This document shows, in pieces, positions 1 through 7,699 of a stretch of DNA of 10,388 bases. Under the pieces are notes generated by a model. It saw only the letters and a list, made by a program, of their open reading frames with translations. It was not told the origin of the DNA and ran no database searches. The stretch comes from an uncultured Eubacteriales bacterium. Its GTDB lineage: Bacteria; Bacillota; Clostridia; Christensenellales; Aristaeellaceae. A program made the translations under genes and the position numbers. The stretch's first letter is position 1. Every line of letters starts with the position of its first letter. Where the stretch lies: NCBI GenBank assembly GCA_900548125.1, contig URJN01000053.1, positions 1-10,388 on the forward strand, written 5' to 3'.

Positions 1-21
1 TACGGAATTTGGCAGGGGAGA

Positions 22-2412
22 ATGGAGGAAGACCGCTTGGAACGGCAAACGATCTTAATCGTCGATGATTCAGAGATGAATCGAATGATGCTGACGGAGA
101 TACTGGGAGCGCATTATCAGTATATTGAAGCGGAGAATGGGCGGCAAGCCATCCATCTGCTGCAAAAAAATCTGATGGTTGATTTGATTCTGCTGGATAT
201 CCATATGCCCGAAATGGACGGCTTTCAGGTGTTGGAGCAGCTGAACAGGGCGCAATGGATGGACGAAATTCCCGTCATCATGATCTCTGCGGAGGATTGC
301 GGCGAAACCATCAAGCGGGCATACAGCATGGGCGTTACGGACTATATTCAAAGACCATTTGACGCCTTTATTGTCCGTCGGCGCATTGAGAATACGCTGA
401 AGCTTTACGCGAATCAGAAACGATTGATGAAGCTCGTGTCCGACCAGATTTACGAAAAAGAGGAAAACAACAATCTGATGGTCGGCATTCTGAACCATGT
501 TGTCGAGTTCCGCACACATGAGGGCGAGGAATACAACCGCAACATCCGTTCGGCAACGGAGCTTTTGCTGCGCCGACTGATTCAAAAGACGGACAGCTAT
601 CATCTTTCGGAAGAGGATATCGTTCTGATTAAAATGGCGTCAGCCATTCGCAACATCGGAAAAATCGGTCTTCCGGACAGCGTTTTGAATACATCCGGAA
701 AGCTGACGCAGGAAGAGTTCGCCATATTCAAAACCCATACCACAGCCGGAGCGGAAATTCTGGAGCAGATGTCGTTCGGAAAGAATAAGCCGTTGTTCCG
801 CTATGCGCTGGAGATTTGCCGCTGGCATCATGAACGCTGGGACGGAAACGGATATCCGGATGGTCTGCGCGGGGAGGAGATTCCGATTTCCGCGCAGGTC
901 GTGGCTCTGGCGGATGTTTACGACGCGCTGACGACCAACCGAAAGTATAGAAAAGCCATTGACCACGATACGGCAGTCACCAGAATTCTGCGGGGAGAAT
1001 GCGGCGCGTTCAATCCGCTGCTGCTGGAGTGCCTGCTGGATATCTCCTATGACCTTCGGGTGGCGGCGACCTTCAAGGGCAGGAATCCGTATCGTTTTGA
1101 AGTTGACCGCCTTTCTGACGAAATCCTTGCGCATGCCGATGTGCCGCGCAACGACCGCGTACAGCGTCTTTTGGAATCCATGCAGGAGCGGATGGATTTC
1201 TTCGCCGCGTGCAGCGGCGGGCTGCAATTTGAATACGACGTGCCTTCCAAGCTGGCGGATATCACGGATTGGAGCGAAGCCCCGCAGTACCGAAGATGGG
1301 AAATCAACCTCTCGCAGCCGAATGGCTTTACCCGCCTGAGTTATGCGGATCTTCAGCGGATGAAAGAGGCTCTGGCGGCGACGACAAAGGAAAATCCGGA
1401 GTTTTCCATCAGCCTCCTTCTGCCTTACAGGGATGAGTATCGCTGGTATAATCTGCGGATGCGCTCGCTTTGGTCCGACGCTCAGCCGGAGCGTTACGTC
1501 GGCGTAATCGGGCAGATGACCGATTCTCAGACTTCGGACAGGAAGCCCGTCATGCTCACGGCGGAGGATGACCGCGATAATCCCGCGATGGCGATGGCGA
1601 TCATCCGCAGGCTGGAATCGCTTTTCGACATCGTTCGGCTGGTGGACCCCATCGCGAACACCGTTCTGGAGCTGGATGAGCAGGGCGTGCTTCGCAAAAC
1701 CCAAAAGCACTGTGCGGCGTTCTGGGATAACGACAGCCGCTGCGCAAACTGTATTTCCGCGCGCGCCTTTGAGCAGAAAACCACGCTCAATAAGCTGGAA
1801 TTCACCGGCACGGACATGTACTTTGTCCTCTCCAAGTATCTGTGCCTGAACGGAACGCCCTGCGTATTGGAAATGCTGTCGAAGCTGAATGAAGGACGCT
1901 GGATTGACGCGAACGGCACGCGGCTTCTGCTTGAACGGAGCAGGGGAGAGAATATCGAGCTGTTTATGGATTCGCTGACCAAGGTGTATTCCAGACGGTA
2001 TTTTGATACCTACCGAACCCATCTGGAAGGCATGGAATGTGTCGCGATGATTGATGTGAACCATTTTAAGCATGTCAATGATACGTTCGGCCATCCGGCG
2101 GGGGACGCTGTTCTGCGGGATATTGCCGCGGCGATTCGCTCGGAAATCACCCCTGTCGATATCCTGATTCGCTATGGCGGCGATGAGTTTTTGCTGCTGT
2201 GTCCGCGGATGAGCAGGGAAGCACTTGAAAAGAAAAGCGAGGAGATTCAGGCGGCGGTTCGCGGAATCGTCATTCCGGAATATCCGGAGCTGCAGCTGTC
2301 GGTCAGCATAGGCGGCGTCTGCGGGGTGCATCCGCTTGCGGACGCTATCCGCGCGGCGGATTTGCGCATGTATGAGGATAAGAAGCAATGTTCCAAGGAA
2401 GATGAACGCTGA
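22..2412 (+). CDS. Response regulator with receiver, degenerate HD-GYP, PAS-like and GGDEF (diguanylate cyclase) domains
   Basis: Predicted cytoplasmic effector that turns receiver phosphorylation into cyclic-di-GMP output; no membrane segment is seen. Domains in order: receiver about 9-125 (acidic D15/D16, phospho-acceptor D59, S89; the usual Lys before Pro is R111); HD-GYP-like 155-345; PAS-like 390-503; second PAS-like 525-645 with C564, C574 and C577; GGDEF 651-790 with motif GGDEF at 719-723 and Mg-binding-type D678. The HD-GYP part keeps H239, H269/H270, GYP 277-279 and D298 but has Arg-Asn at 210-211 where the HD dyad belongs, so phosphodiesterase activity is doubtful. The GGDEF product-inhibition site (RxxD) has T710 instead of Arg. 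Synthesis of c-di-GMP is therefore the likely activity (inference). The reading frame is open to the window edge, so the start is not certain; a TTG at 37 has a better-placed GGAGG (24-28). Confidence 0.9.
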   Translation: MEEDRLERQTILIVDDSEMNRMMLTEILGAHYQYIEAENGRQAIHLLQKNLMVDLILLDIHMPEMDGFQVLEQLNRAQWMDEIPVIMISAEDCGETIKRAYSMGVTDYIQRPFDAFIVRRRIENTLKLYANQKRLMKLVSDQIYEKEENNNLMVGILNHVVEFRTHEGEEYNRNIRSATELLLRRLIQKTDSYHLSEEDIVLIKMASAIRNIGKIGLPDSVLNTSGKLTQEEFAIFKTHTTAGAEILEQMSFGKNKPLFRYALEICRWHHERWDGNGYPDGLRGEEIPISAQVVALADVYDALTTNRKYRKAIDHDTAVTRILRGECGAFNPLLLECLLDISYDLRVAATFKGRNPYRFEVDRLSDEILAHADVPRNDRVQRLLESMQERMDFFAACSGGLQFEYDVPSKLADITDWSEAPQYRRWEINLSQPNGFTRLSYADLQRMKEALAATTKENPEFSISLLLPYRDEYRWYNLRMRSLWSDAQPERYVGVIGQMTDSQTSDRKPVMLTAEDDRDNPAMAMAIIRRLESLFDIVRLVDPIANTVLELDEQGVLRKTQKHCAAFWDNDSRCANCISARAFEQKTTLNKLEFTGTDMYFVLSKYLCLNGTPCVLEMLSKLNEGRWIDANGTRLLLERSRGENIELFMDSLTKVYSRRYFDTYRTHLEGMECVAMIDVNHFKHVNDTFGHPAGDAVLRDIAAAIRSEITPVDILIRYGGDEFLLLCPRMSREALEKKSEEIQAAVRGIVIPEYPELQLSVSIGGVCGVHPLADAIRAADLRMYEDKKQCSKEDER

Positions 2413-2480
2413 TTCGGCAAAAGCATGCAGGAAGCAAAAAAGGAAGATGAGCGGAAATCGGCAGAACGGCTTTAAAATCA

Positions 2481-2485
2481 AGGAG
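2481..2485 (+). promoter_or_regulatory. Ribosome binding site for the family 3 binding lipoprotein
   Basis: AGGAG stands 12 nt before the ATG at 2498. The spacing is a little long, but it is the only Shine-Dalgarno-like match immediately before the signal peptide and it fixes this start over upstream in-frame ATGs. Confidence 0.6.
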
Positions 2486-2497
2486 AATAAAAAACGG

Positions 2498-3307
2498 ATG
2501 AAACGCATCGTGACATGGATATCGGTGCTGCTTTTGGCGGCGGGTCTGCTGGGCGGCTGTGCATCGAAAACGGAGGAAAGGGAAGGCGAGTCCCTGCCGC
2601 AAATCATCGTCGGAAGCGACAGCTATCCGCCGTATGTTTATCTGGATAACAACGGCGACCCGATCGGCATCGACGTGGATATCGCCAAGGAAGCGTTCAG
2701 ACGCATGGGGTATCAGGCGGTTTTTACGACCATCGACTGGGAGCAGAAGAATAATCTGCTGGAAAGCGGCGAAATCGACTGCGTCTGGGGCTGCTTTTCC
2801 ATGGTGGGTCGAGAGCAGCAGTATCAATGGGCGGGACCCTATATGCTCAGCCGTCAGGTGATTGCGGTCAACGCGAACAGCGGCATCTATACATGGGATG
2901 ATTTGACGGGCAAGACCGTCGCCGTGCAATCCACCGGAAAGCCGGAGGAGCTTTTTTTGAGCGGAAAATATTCCGGATTTCCGGATTTCGCAGAAGTCAT
3001 CAGCGTAGAGGAGCGGGGCGTGCAGTATGCCGCGCTGGACTGCGGCTATGTGGACGCCATCGCCGCGCATGAAATGGCGATTCGGCAGTATATCGAGGAT
3101 TACGAAACGAATTTCCGCGTTCTGGAAAAGCCCGTTCTGGTTACGGGAATCGGCGTCGCCTTTGATAAGCGGGATGAGAGAGGGCTTGCGCAGCAGCTGA
3201 CGGATGTTTTTAAGCAGATGCGTCAGGACGGAACGATGAAGGAAATCGCAGGCAGATATCTGGATGACCCCGAAACCCTTTTGGAGGTAGACGAGCTTGA
3301 GCAGTAA
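2498..3307 (+). CDS. Family 3 solute-binding lipoprotein (amino-acid-binding type), likely sensory partner of the downstream kinase
   Basis: A 269-residue exported lipoprotein: basic N-terminus, hydrophobic stretch, then lipobox LGGC with the lipidated Cys at 21. The mature part fits the SBP_bac_3 fold (residues about 34-260), with the typical opening (SYPPYVYLDNNGDPIGIDVD) and a closing helix before the C-terminus. Compared with HisJ, the ligand-carboxylate Arg is retained (R105, in the MVGRE stretch) and a Ser-Thr pair is present at 145-146. The Asp that normally contacts the alpha-amino group appears to be H191, so the ligand may not be an ordinary amino acid (inference). The start was chosen at 2498 because the signal peptide begins there and AGGAG lies at 2481-2485; a frame extension to 2336 would only overlap gene 1. 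The end overlaps the kinase start by 11 nt. No permease or ATPase is nearby, which argues for sensing rather than import. Confidence 0.88.
   Translation: MKRIVTWISVLLLAAGLLGGCASKTEEREGESLPQIIVGSDSYPPYVYLDNNGDPIGIDVDIAKEAFRRMGYQAVFTTIDWEQKNNLLESGEIDCVWGCFSMVGREQQYQWAGPYMLSRQVIAVNANSGIYTWDDLTGKTVAVQSTGKPEELFLSGKYSGFPDFAEVISVEERGVQYAALDCGYVDAIAAHEMAIRQYIEDYETNFRVLEKPVLVTGIGVAFDKRDERGLAQQLTDVFKQMRQDGTMKEIAGRYLDDPETLLEVDELEQ
3283..3288 (+). promoter_or_regulatory. Ribosome binding site for the TTG-started hybrid kinase, inside the preceding gene
   Basis: GGAGGT is followed by 8 nt and then TTG at 3297. It lies within the last codons of the binding-lipoprotein gene. It supports a TTG start and translational coupling of the lipoprotein with its kinase. 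Confidence 0.75.
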
Positions 3308-5852
3308 GCGTGCCTTAGGAAAAAAATTCTGGTGTATCTATATCACGGGCGGCGTTTTGCTGCTTAGCATGGTCATCTTCGCTTCCCTGCGGGCGGATAA
3401 GGGGAATTGTGAACAGCGTCTGGTTTCGACGATTGATTATATCAAGACGCAGTATTCCAGCTATGTAAAATACAATTGTACGGCGGTTGCCAAGGGACTT
3501 TTGCGCGAAAAGAACGCCGTTCACGCGCTGCAGGACTGTTCGCTTGACTGCGATGAAGAAGAATTGAAGGAACACGCGCAGAAGCAGTGGCTCACGGGCA
3601 TTTCGATTTTGGACGCCGAGGGCAATCTGGTCAGCGAATATGCGGAGGACGGCGTAGGCTATGCGCAGTTTCAGAGCGAAATCGAAAAGGAAATGCTTCT
3701 GAGCGTCATCGACTCGCCGAAAAAAACCTATGTGAAGCACATCGAGATGGCGGACGGCTCCTTTATGGATATCGCCGCACGCAGATGCGCAGAGGGCGCG
3801 GGCGCGGTTCTCGCCTATCGGCATACGGAAGCGGAGTTTGCCCAGAAGTCGATTCTGTCGGTTCAGGATCTGCTGGATGGCTACGACTCGAACCTGATGG
3901 GAACACTTTTGATGGTCAGCGATGATCGGGTGATGGCGTCCAACACCCCCGAAATGATCGGCATGAATGTTATGGGGAACGAGCTGATCATGTCGATTCG
4001 AAGGACGAATCAGGCAGAGAAGCTGACCCATGTGAATGTCGGCGGCTGGCTGTCCGGCGGCTACTACGGCGTATACAGCCACGGGCGAAACGGCTATATC
4101 TATGCTTACATTCCCGCAAAGCAGATGTATAGTGTGTTGATCTCCAATCTGGCGGCTGCGCTGGTCGCCTATGTGCTGGTTTTGCTGCTGATACAGACAC
4201 TCAGCTGGAATTCCGAAAAGAGCTTCAAGCAGAGGCAGGAAAAGAGGGAGCTTGAATACAAGGAATCGCTGGAGCAGAAAAACGCCCAGCTGGAGCTTGC
4301 CGTCCGGCATGAGGCGGCGGCGAACCGCGCCAAGCGGGAATTCCTCTTTAATATGTCGCACGATATCCGAACGCCCATGAACGCGATCATCGGGTTTACC
4401 TCGCTGGCTGCCGCGCATATTCACAATCAGGATCAGGTCTTGGAGTATCTGAAAAAGATTTCCGCGGCAAGCCAGCATCTGCTCTCGCTCATCAACGATG
4501 TGCTGGATATGAGCCGCATCGAGAGCGGCAAGGTGACGCTGGAAACCAAGCCTGTGCATCTGCCGGATTTGGTGCATGACATTCGGGATATCATTCAATC
4601 GAGCGCCGCCGCCAAGCGGCTGTCGCTGTTTATTGATACGGTGGATGTTGTCAACGAGGATATCATCGCCGACCCGATGCGGCTCAATCAGATTCTGCTG
4701 AATATCTTGTCCAACGCCATCAAGTTCACGCAGACCGGCGGAACAATCGCCCTGCGCATCGCGCAGACCGGCACCGCGAAGAACGGCTTTGCCAACTATG
4801 AATTCCGCGTTCGGGATAACGGCATCGGGATGAGCGCGGAATTCAAGGAGCATATTTTCGAGCAGTTCGCCCGCGAAAAAACATCGACCGTCAGCAAGAT
4901 TCAGGGAACGGGGCTTGGCATGTCAATCACCAAGAGCCTGGTGGATATGATGGGCGGAACGATTACGGTGGAGAGCGAAGTCGGCAAGGGAACGGAATTT
5001 TTGGTTTCGCTGCGCTTCCCGATTGGCGAAAAGGCGAAAAAGGTGAAGCAGATTCCGCAGCTGGAGGGGCTTCGGGCGTTGGTCGTGGATGACGACACCC
5101 ACAACTGCCTGAATGTCAGCAAAATGCTCCGCACCATCGGCATGCGTCCGGATTGGACGACCTCCGGCAAGGAGGCGGTGATTCGCGTGCAGGACGCCGC
5201 CGAGCAGGGAGATTTGTTCAGCGTCTGCATCATCGACTGGCTGATTCCGGATATGAACGGCATCGAGGTCGCGCGGCAGGTGCGGAGGATTATCGACGAA
5301 ACGACCCCCATCGTTATTCTGACGGCGTATGACTGGACGGATATCGAGGAGGAGGCGCGGGAAGCCGGCGTAACGGCGTTCTGCGCCAAGCCGTTGTTCA
5401 TGTCTGAGCTGAAGCGGGTTCTGGAAAAGCCCTTCTATACGGAAAAGCTGTCTGAAGCCGAGCCGAGGATGGATTTTTCGGGAAAACGCCTGCTGGTCGT
5501 TGAGGATAATGAGCTGAATATGGAAATCGCAACGACGATTCTGCGGGAAGCCGGATTCGAGGTGGACACGGCGGAAAACGGAAGGACAGCCGTTGAAAAG
5601 GTGAAAGCCGCGGAGGGCTATGACGCGGTTTTGATGGATATCCAGATGCCGGAGATGGACGGCTATGAGGCGACCAGAAGAATCCGTTCCCTTCCGGATT
5701 TCAAAAAGGCGGTAACGCCGATTATCGCCATGACAGCCAACGCCTTTGAGGAAGACAGAAGAAACGCCATGGACGCGGGCATGAACGAGCATATTTCAAA
5801 ACCGATTGATATCGAAAAGCTGATGAGCCTTTTAAAGCGTGTGATGAAATGA
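3297..5852 (+). CDS. Membrane hybrid histidine kinase with extracytoplasmic Cache-like sensor and two receivers
   Basis: An 851-residue sensor kinase. Membrane segments are at about 11-30 and 278-302, bracketing a roughly 245-residue extracytoplasmic domain that reads like a double Cache sensor (two stretches of the ILDAEGN / MVSDDRV kind). A charged coiled coil (305-347) leads to HisKA with phospho-acceptor H355 in SHDIRTP. The ATPase domain has N-box N469/N473, DNGIGM 507-512 and GTGLGM 537-542. Receiver 1 (592-710) keeps D598/D599, D647, T676 and K698; receiver 2 (730-850) keeps E736/D737, D781, T813 and K835, so both look phosphorylatable. The TTG start is chosen because GGAGGT sits 8 nt upstream and TM1 follows directly. 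The gene overlaps the binding-lipoprotein gene by 11 nt, which suggests coupled synthesis and that the lipoprotein delivers its ligand to this sensor (inference). No Hpt or DNA-binding domain is present. It is paralogous in layout to the kinase at 7700. Confidence 0.93.
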   Translation: MSSKRALGKKFWCIYITGGVLLLSMVIFASLRADKGNCEQRLVSTIDYIKTQYSSYVKYNCTAVAKGLLREKNAVHALQDCSLDCDEEELKEHAQKQWLTGISILDAEGNLVSEYAEDGVGYAQFQSEIEKEMLLSVIDSPKKTYVKHIEMADGSFMDIAARRCAEGAGAVLAYRHTEAEFAQKSILSVQDLLDGYDSNLMGTLLMVSDDRVMASNTPEMIGMNVMGNELIMSIRRTNQAEKLTHVNVGGWLSGGYYGVYSHGRNGYIYAYIPAKQMYSVLISNLAAALVAYVLVLLLIQTLSWNSEKSFKQRQEKRELEYKESLEQKNAQLELAVRHEAAANRAKREFLFNMSHDIRTPMNAIIGFTSLAAAHIHNQDQVLEYLKKISAASQHLLSLINDVLDMSRIESGKVTLETKPVHLPDLVHDIRDIIQSSAAAKRLSLFIDTVDVVNEDIIADPMRLNQILLNILSNAIKFTQTGGTIALRIAQTGTAKNGFANYEFRVRDNGIGMSAEFKEHIFEQFAREKTSTVSKIQGTGLGMSITKSLVDMMGGTITVESEVGKGTEFLVSLRFPIGEKAKKVKQIPQLEGLRALVVDDDTHNCLNVSKMLRTIGMRPDWTTSGKEAVIRVQDAAEQGDLFSVCIIDWLIPDMNGIEVARQVRRIIDETTPIVILTAYDWTDIEEEAREAGVTAFCAKPLFMSELKRVLEKPFYTEKLSEAEPRMDFSGKRLLVVEDNELNMEIATTILREAGFEVDTAENGRTAVEKVKAAEGYDAVLMDIQMPEMDGYEATRRIRSLPDFKKAVTPIIAMTANAFEEDRRNAMDAGMNEHISKPIDIEKLMSLLKRVMK

Positions 5853-5884
5853 CGCAGGGCGCAGAGATACGGCGGAGCGATACG

Positions 5885-5892
5885 AAAGGAAG
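5885..5892 (+). promoter_or_regulatory. Ribosome binding site for the family 1 binding lipoprotein
   Basis: AAAGGAAG is followed by 10 nt and ATG at 5903, where a lipoprotein signal peptide begins. The alternative in-frame ATG at 5849, which overlaps the previous stop, has no Shine-Dalgarno match before it. Confidence 0.65.
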
Positions 5893-5902
5893 ATATATCA
5901 CC

Positions 5903-7684
5903 ATGAAGAAAGCGAAGGGCTTGGGGCTTCTGCTGGCTGTCGTCTGTGCGGCCTTCCTGCTTTCCGGATGCAGCCGTGCAAAGGAGCCGGTCAGCCCGAA
6001 CAGCAGCCGGCGCGAAGCCATAACGTTCATGGCTCCCTATCGGGATATAGACAACTTTATTGATACGGTGCATAAGACCTATCCGGAGGTCAACATCGAG
6101 GTGATTCCGTACAGCGGCGAGAACACCACGACGTATCTGCAAAACATGCTTGCCGCCGACGACCTTCCGGACGTCTGCACGATGACCATCTATAATCCGG
6201 CGATGCTGGATGTCAGCGACCGGCTGATTGACCTTTCGGGCTACGATTTTACGGATAACTATGTGGAATCAAGGCTCAGGGATGTGACGGATAACGGCGC
6301 AATCTACATGCTGCCCGCTACCTACAACTGCTACGGCATCACCTACAACAAGACGCTGATGGAAAAGCACGGCTGGACGCTTCCCGAAACGTTTGCCGAG
6401 CTTGAAGCGCTTGCAGAAAAGGCGAAGGCGGCAGGGGTTCGGCTGTGCATATCTCAGATTCAGTATCCCGGCTCCGGCTTCCAGTATTTCTGCTATATTG
6501 CGCAGGCGGGCTTCCTCGGCACGCTTGAGGGAATACAGTGGCAGAAGGACTATCTGACGGGAAAAGCCAACATCAGCGATACGCCGGGCATGATGGAAAG
6601 CATGCGCTATATTCAGAAGTGGAAGGATATCGGCATGCTGGATTGCAGCGGCAGCGATGCAAGCTCCGACCACCGGACCAGAGAGGAATTTATCAAGGGG
6701 AACACCCTGTTTATGCTGGGCCATCAGAACGGCATTACGGAATCTCTGGGTACGGAGGACGAGTTTGGGCTGATGCCGTATATTTCCGAGGACGGCAGCC
6801 AGAACGTGTTTATTCTGAACGTCAATCGGTATTTCGGCGTGAATAAGAAGCTGGAGAAGAACCCCGAAAAGCTGGAGGATGCGCTGAAAATCATGCGCGT
6901 GCTTTCAACGGTGGAGGGAATGAGCTCTCTGCATGCGGACACGACCTTAAAGTCGAACCTGCTCCCGCTGAAGGAAGCCAAAGCGGACGCCGCCTATTTT
7001 AAAGATATCGCGGCGGTCATCGACGCGGGCAATACGGCGACGATGATTTATAACGGATGGGAAAACACGCTGGTCAACACCGGAACGAAGATGCTGGAAT
7101 ACATGCAGAATCAGGCGACCCTTGAAGACGTCATCCGGCAGGTGGACGGCGATCAGGAGCGCGTGGTCAACGGCGATCCGGAAATCATCACGACCGCCAC
7201 AGAGGTCATTTCGCAGGAAAACTGCGCCAGGCTGGTGGGCAGATGCTTTGCCGAGGCGACGGGCAGCGACCTTGCGCTGGTCTCGCTGGGAACATGGATC
7301 AGCGGCAACGGCATAAACCAGAACAACGACTGCGTAAGCGGAAAGCTGTACGCAAAGGGCATTTCGCAGGAGGATATCTGCACGATTCTGCCGACGGGCT
7401 GGTTCGGCACAATCAAAACCGTTGAATTGACCGGAAAGCAGATTAAAGAGCTGTATCAGGAGGGTTACGATGCGGCAGGCACGGGGAAGAATTACCCCTA
7501 TGTGCTGGTGTGCCCGATCGAGCTGGAGGACGAAAAGACCTATCAGGCGGCGGTTTGCGGAATCAGCGAAAAGCTGAAATCGGAGGCGAAGGTTACGGAC
7601 AGCGGCGTCGTGGGCATGGACGCGGCGAAAGCGTTCTTTGGCACATTCAAGACGCTGAGCGAAGCGGACGCAGAATGGAAATAA
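5903..7684 (+). CDS. Family 1 solute-binding lipoprotein fused to a 5'-nucleotidase C-terminal-like domain
   Basis: A 593-residue exported lipoprotein with lipobox LSGC and lipidated Cys at 23. Residues about 40-415 read as a family 1 (sugar/oligomer-type) binding protein: an opening beta-strand (AITFMAPYRDIDNFIDTV), AADDLPDV, the hinge-type stretch YGITYNKTLMEKHGWTLPET, and a carbohydrate-binding-like tail. Residues about 427-582 instead resemble the C-terminal domain of 5'-nucleotidases such as UshA: EATGSDLALVS, then ICTILPTGWFGTIKTVELTGKQI, then KTYQAAV and DSGVVGMDAAKAFFG align in order with the UshA segments around the GGGIR, QPFGN, MTGKEV and KTYRMAT motifs. The metallophosphatase half is absent, and the GGGIR and TGGDGY elements are eroded, so it should bind rather than hydrolyse (inference). 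Extra length beyond usual family 1 proteins of about 400-450 residues fits a fusion. No permease is adjacent; the kinase starts 15 nt downstream. Confidence 0.85.
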   Translation: MKKAKGLGLLLAVVCAAFLLSGCSRAKEPVSPNSSRREAITFMAPYRDIDNFIDTVHKTYPEVNIEVIPYSGENTTTYLQNMLAADDLPDVCTMTIYNPAMLDVSDRLIDLSGYDFTDNYVESRLRDVTDNGAIYMLPATYNCYGITYNKTLMEKHGWTLPETFAELEALAEKAKAAGVRLCISQIQYPGSGFQYFCYIAQAGFLGTLEGIQWQKDYLTGKANISDTPGMMESMRYIQKWKDIGMLDCSGSDASSDHRTREEFIKGNTLFMLGHQNGITESLGTEDEFGLMPYISEDGSQNVFILNVNRYFGVNKKLEKNPEKLEDALKIMRVLSTVEGMSSLHADTTLKSNLLPLKEAKADAAYFKDIAAVIDAGNTATMIYNGWENTLVNTGTKMLEYMQNQATLEDVIRQVDGDQERVVNGDPEIITTATEVISQENCARLVGRCFAEATGSDLALVSLGTWISGNGINQNNDCVSGKLYAKGISQEDICTILPTGWFGTIKTVELTGKQIKELYQEGYDAAGTGKNYPYVLVCPIELEDEKTYQAAVCGISEKLKSEAKVTDSGVVGMDAAKAFFGTFKTLSEADAEWK

Positions 7685-7699
7685 GCGAGGGAGCAGGGA

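Noticed and set aside
959..1339. 126-codon + strand frame within gene 1
   Set aside because: Out-of-frame shadow inside the HD-GYP/PAS region with no motif.
2425..2475. 16-residue reading frame between genes 1 and 2
   Set aside because: Very short, highly charged, no RBS, and in frame with gene 1; better seen as remnant or spacer.
2336..2497. Longer N-terminus for the family 3 binding protein
   Set aside because: It would overlap gene 1 by 77 nt and place 54 unrelated basic residues before a typical lipoprotein signal peptide.
640..2607. 655-codon open frame on the minus strand, antisense to gene 1
   Set aside because: It mirrors a gene with clear domains, crosses its end, has a composition without recognisable motifs (rich in Arg, His, Gln), and is explained by codon bias of the + strand gene.
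2498..3307. Component of an amino-acid ABC importer
   Set aside because: The fold fits, but no permease or ATPase gene is in the window and the gene overlaps a kinase; import cannot be excluded if partners lie elsewhere.
3315..4853. 512-codon minus-strand open frame antisense to the first kinase
   Set aside because: The + strand encodes an intact Cache-HisKA-ATPase protein; the antisense product shows no domain and no plausible RBS context.
5849..5902. Start of the family 1 binding protein at the ATGA overlap with the kinase stop
   Set aside because: No Shine-Dalgarno before it and it would bury the signal peptide 18 residues in; ATG at 5903 has AAAGGAAG upstream.
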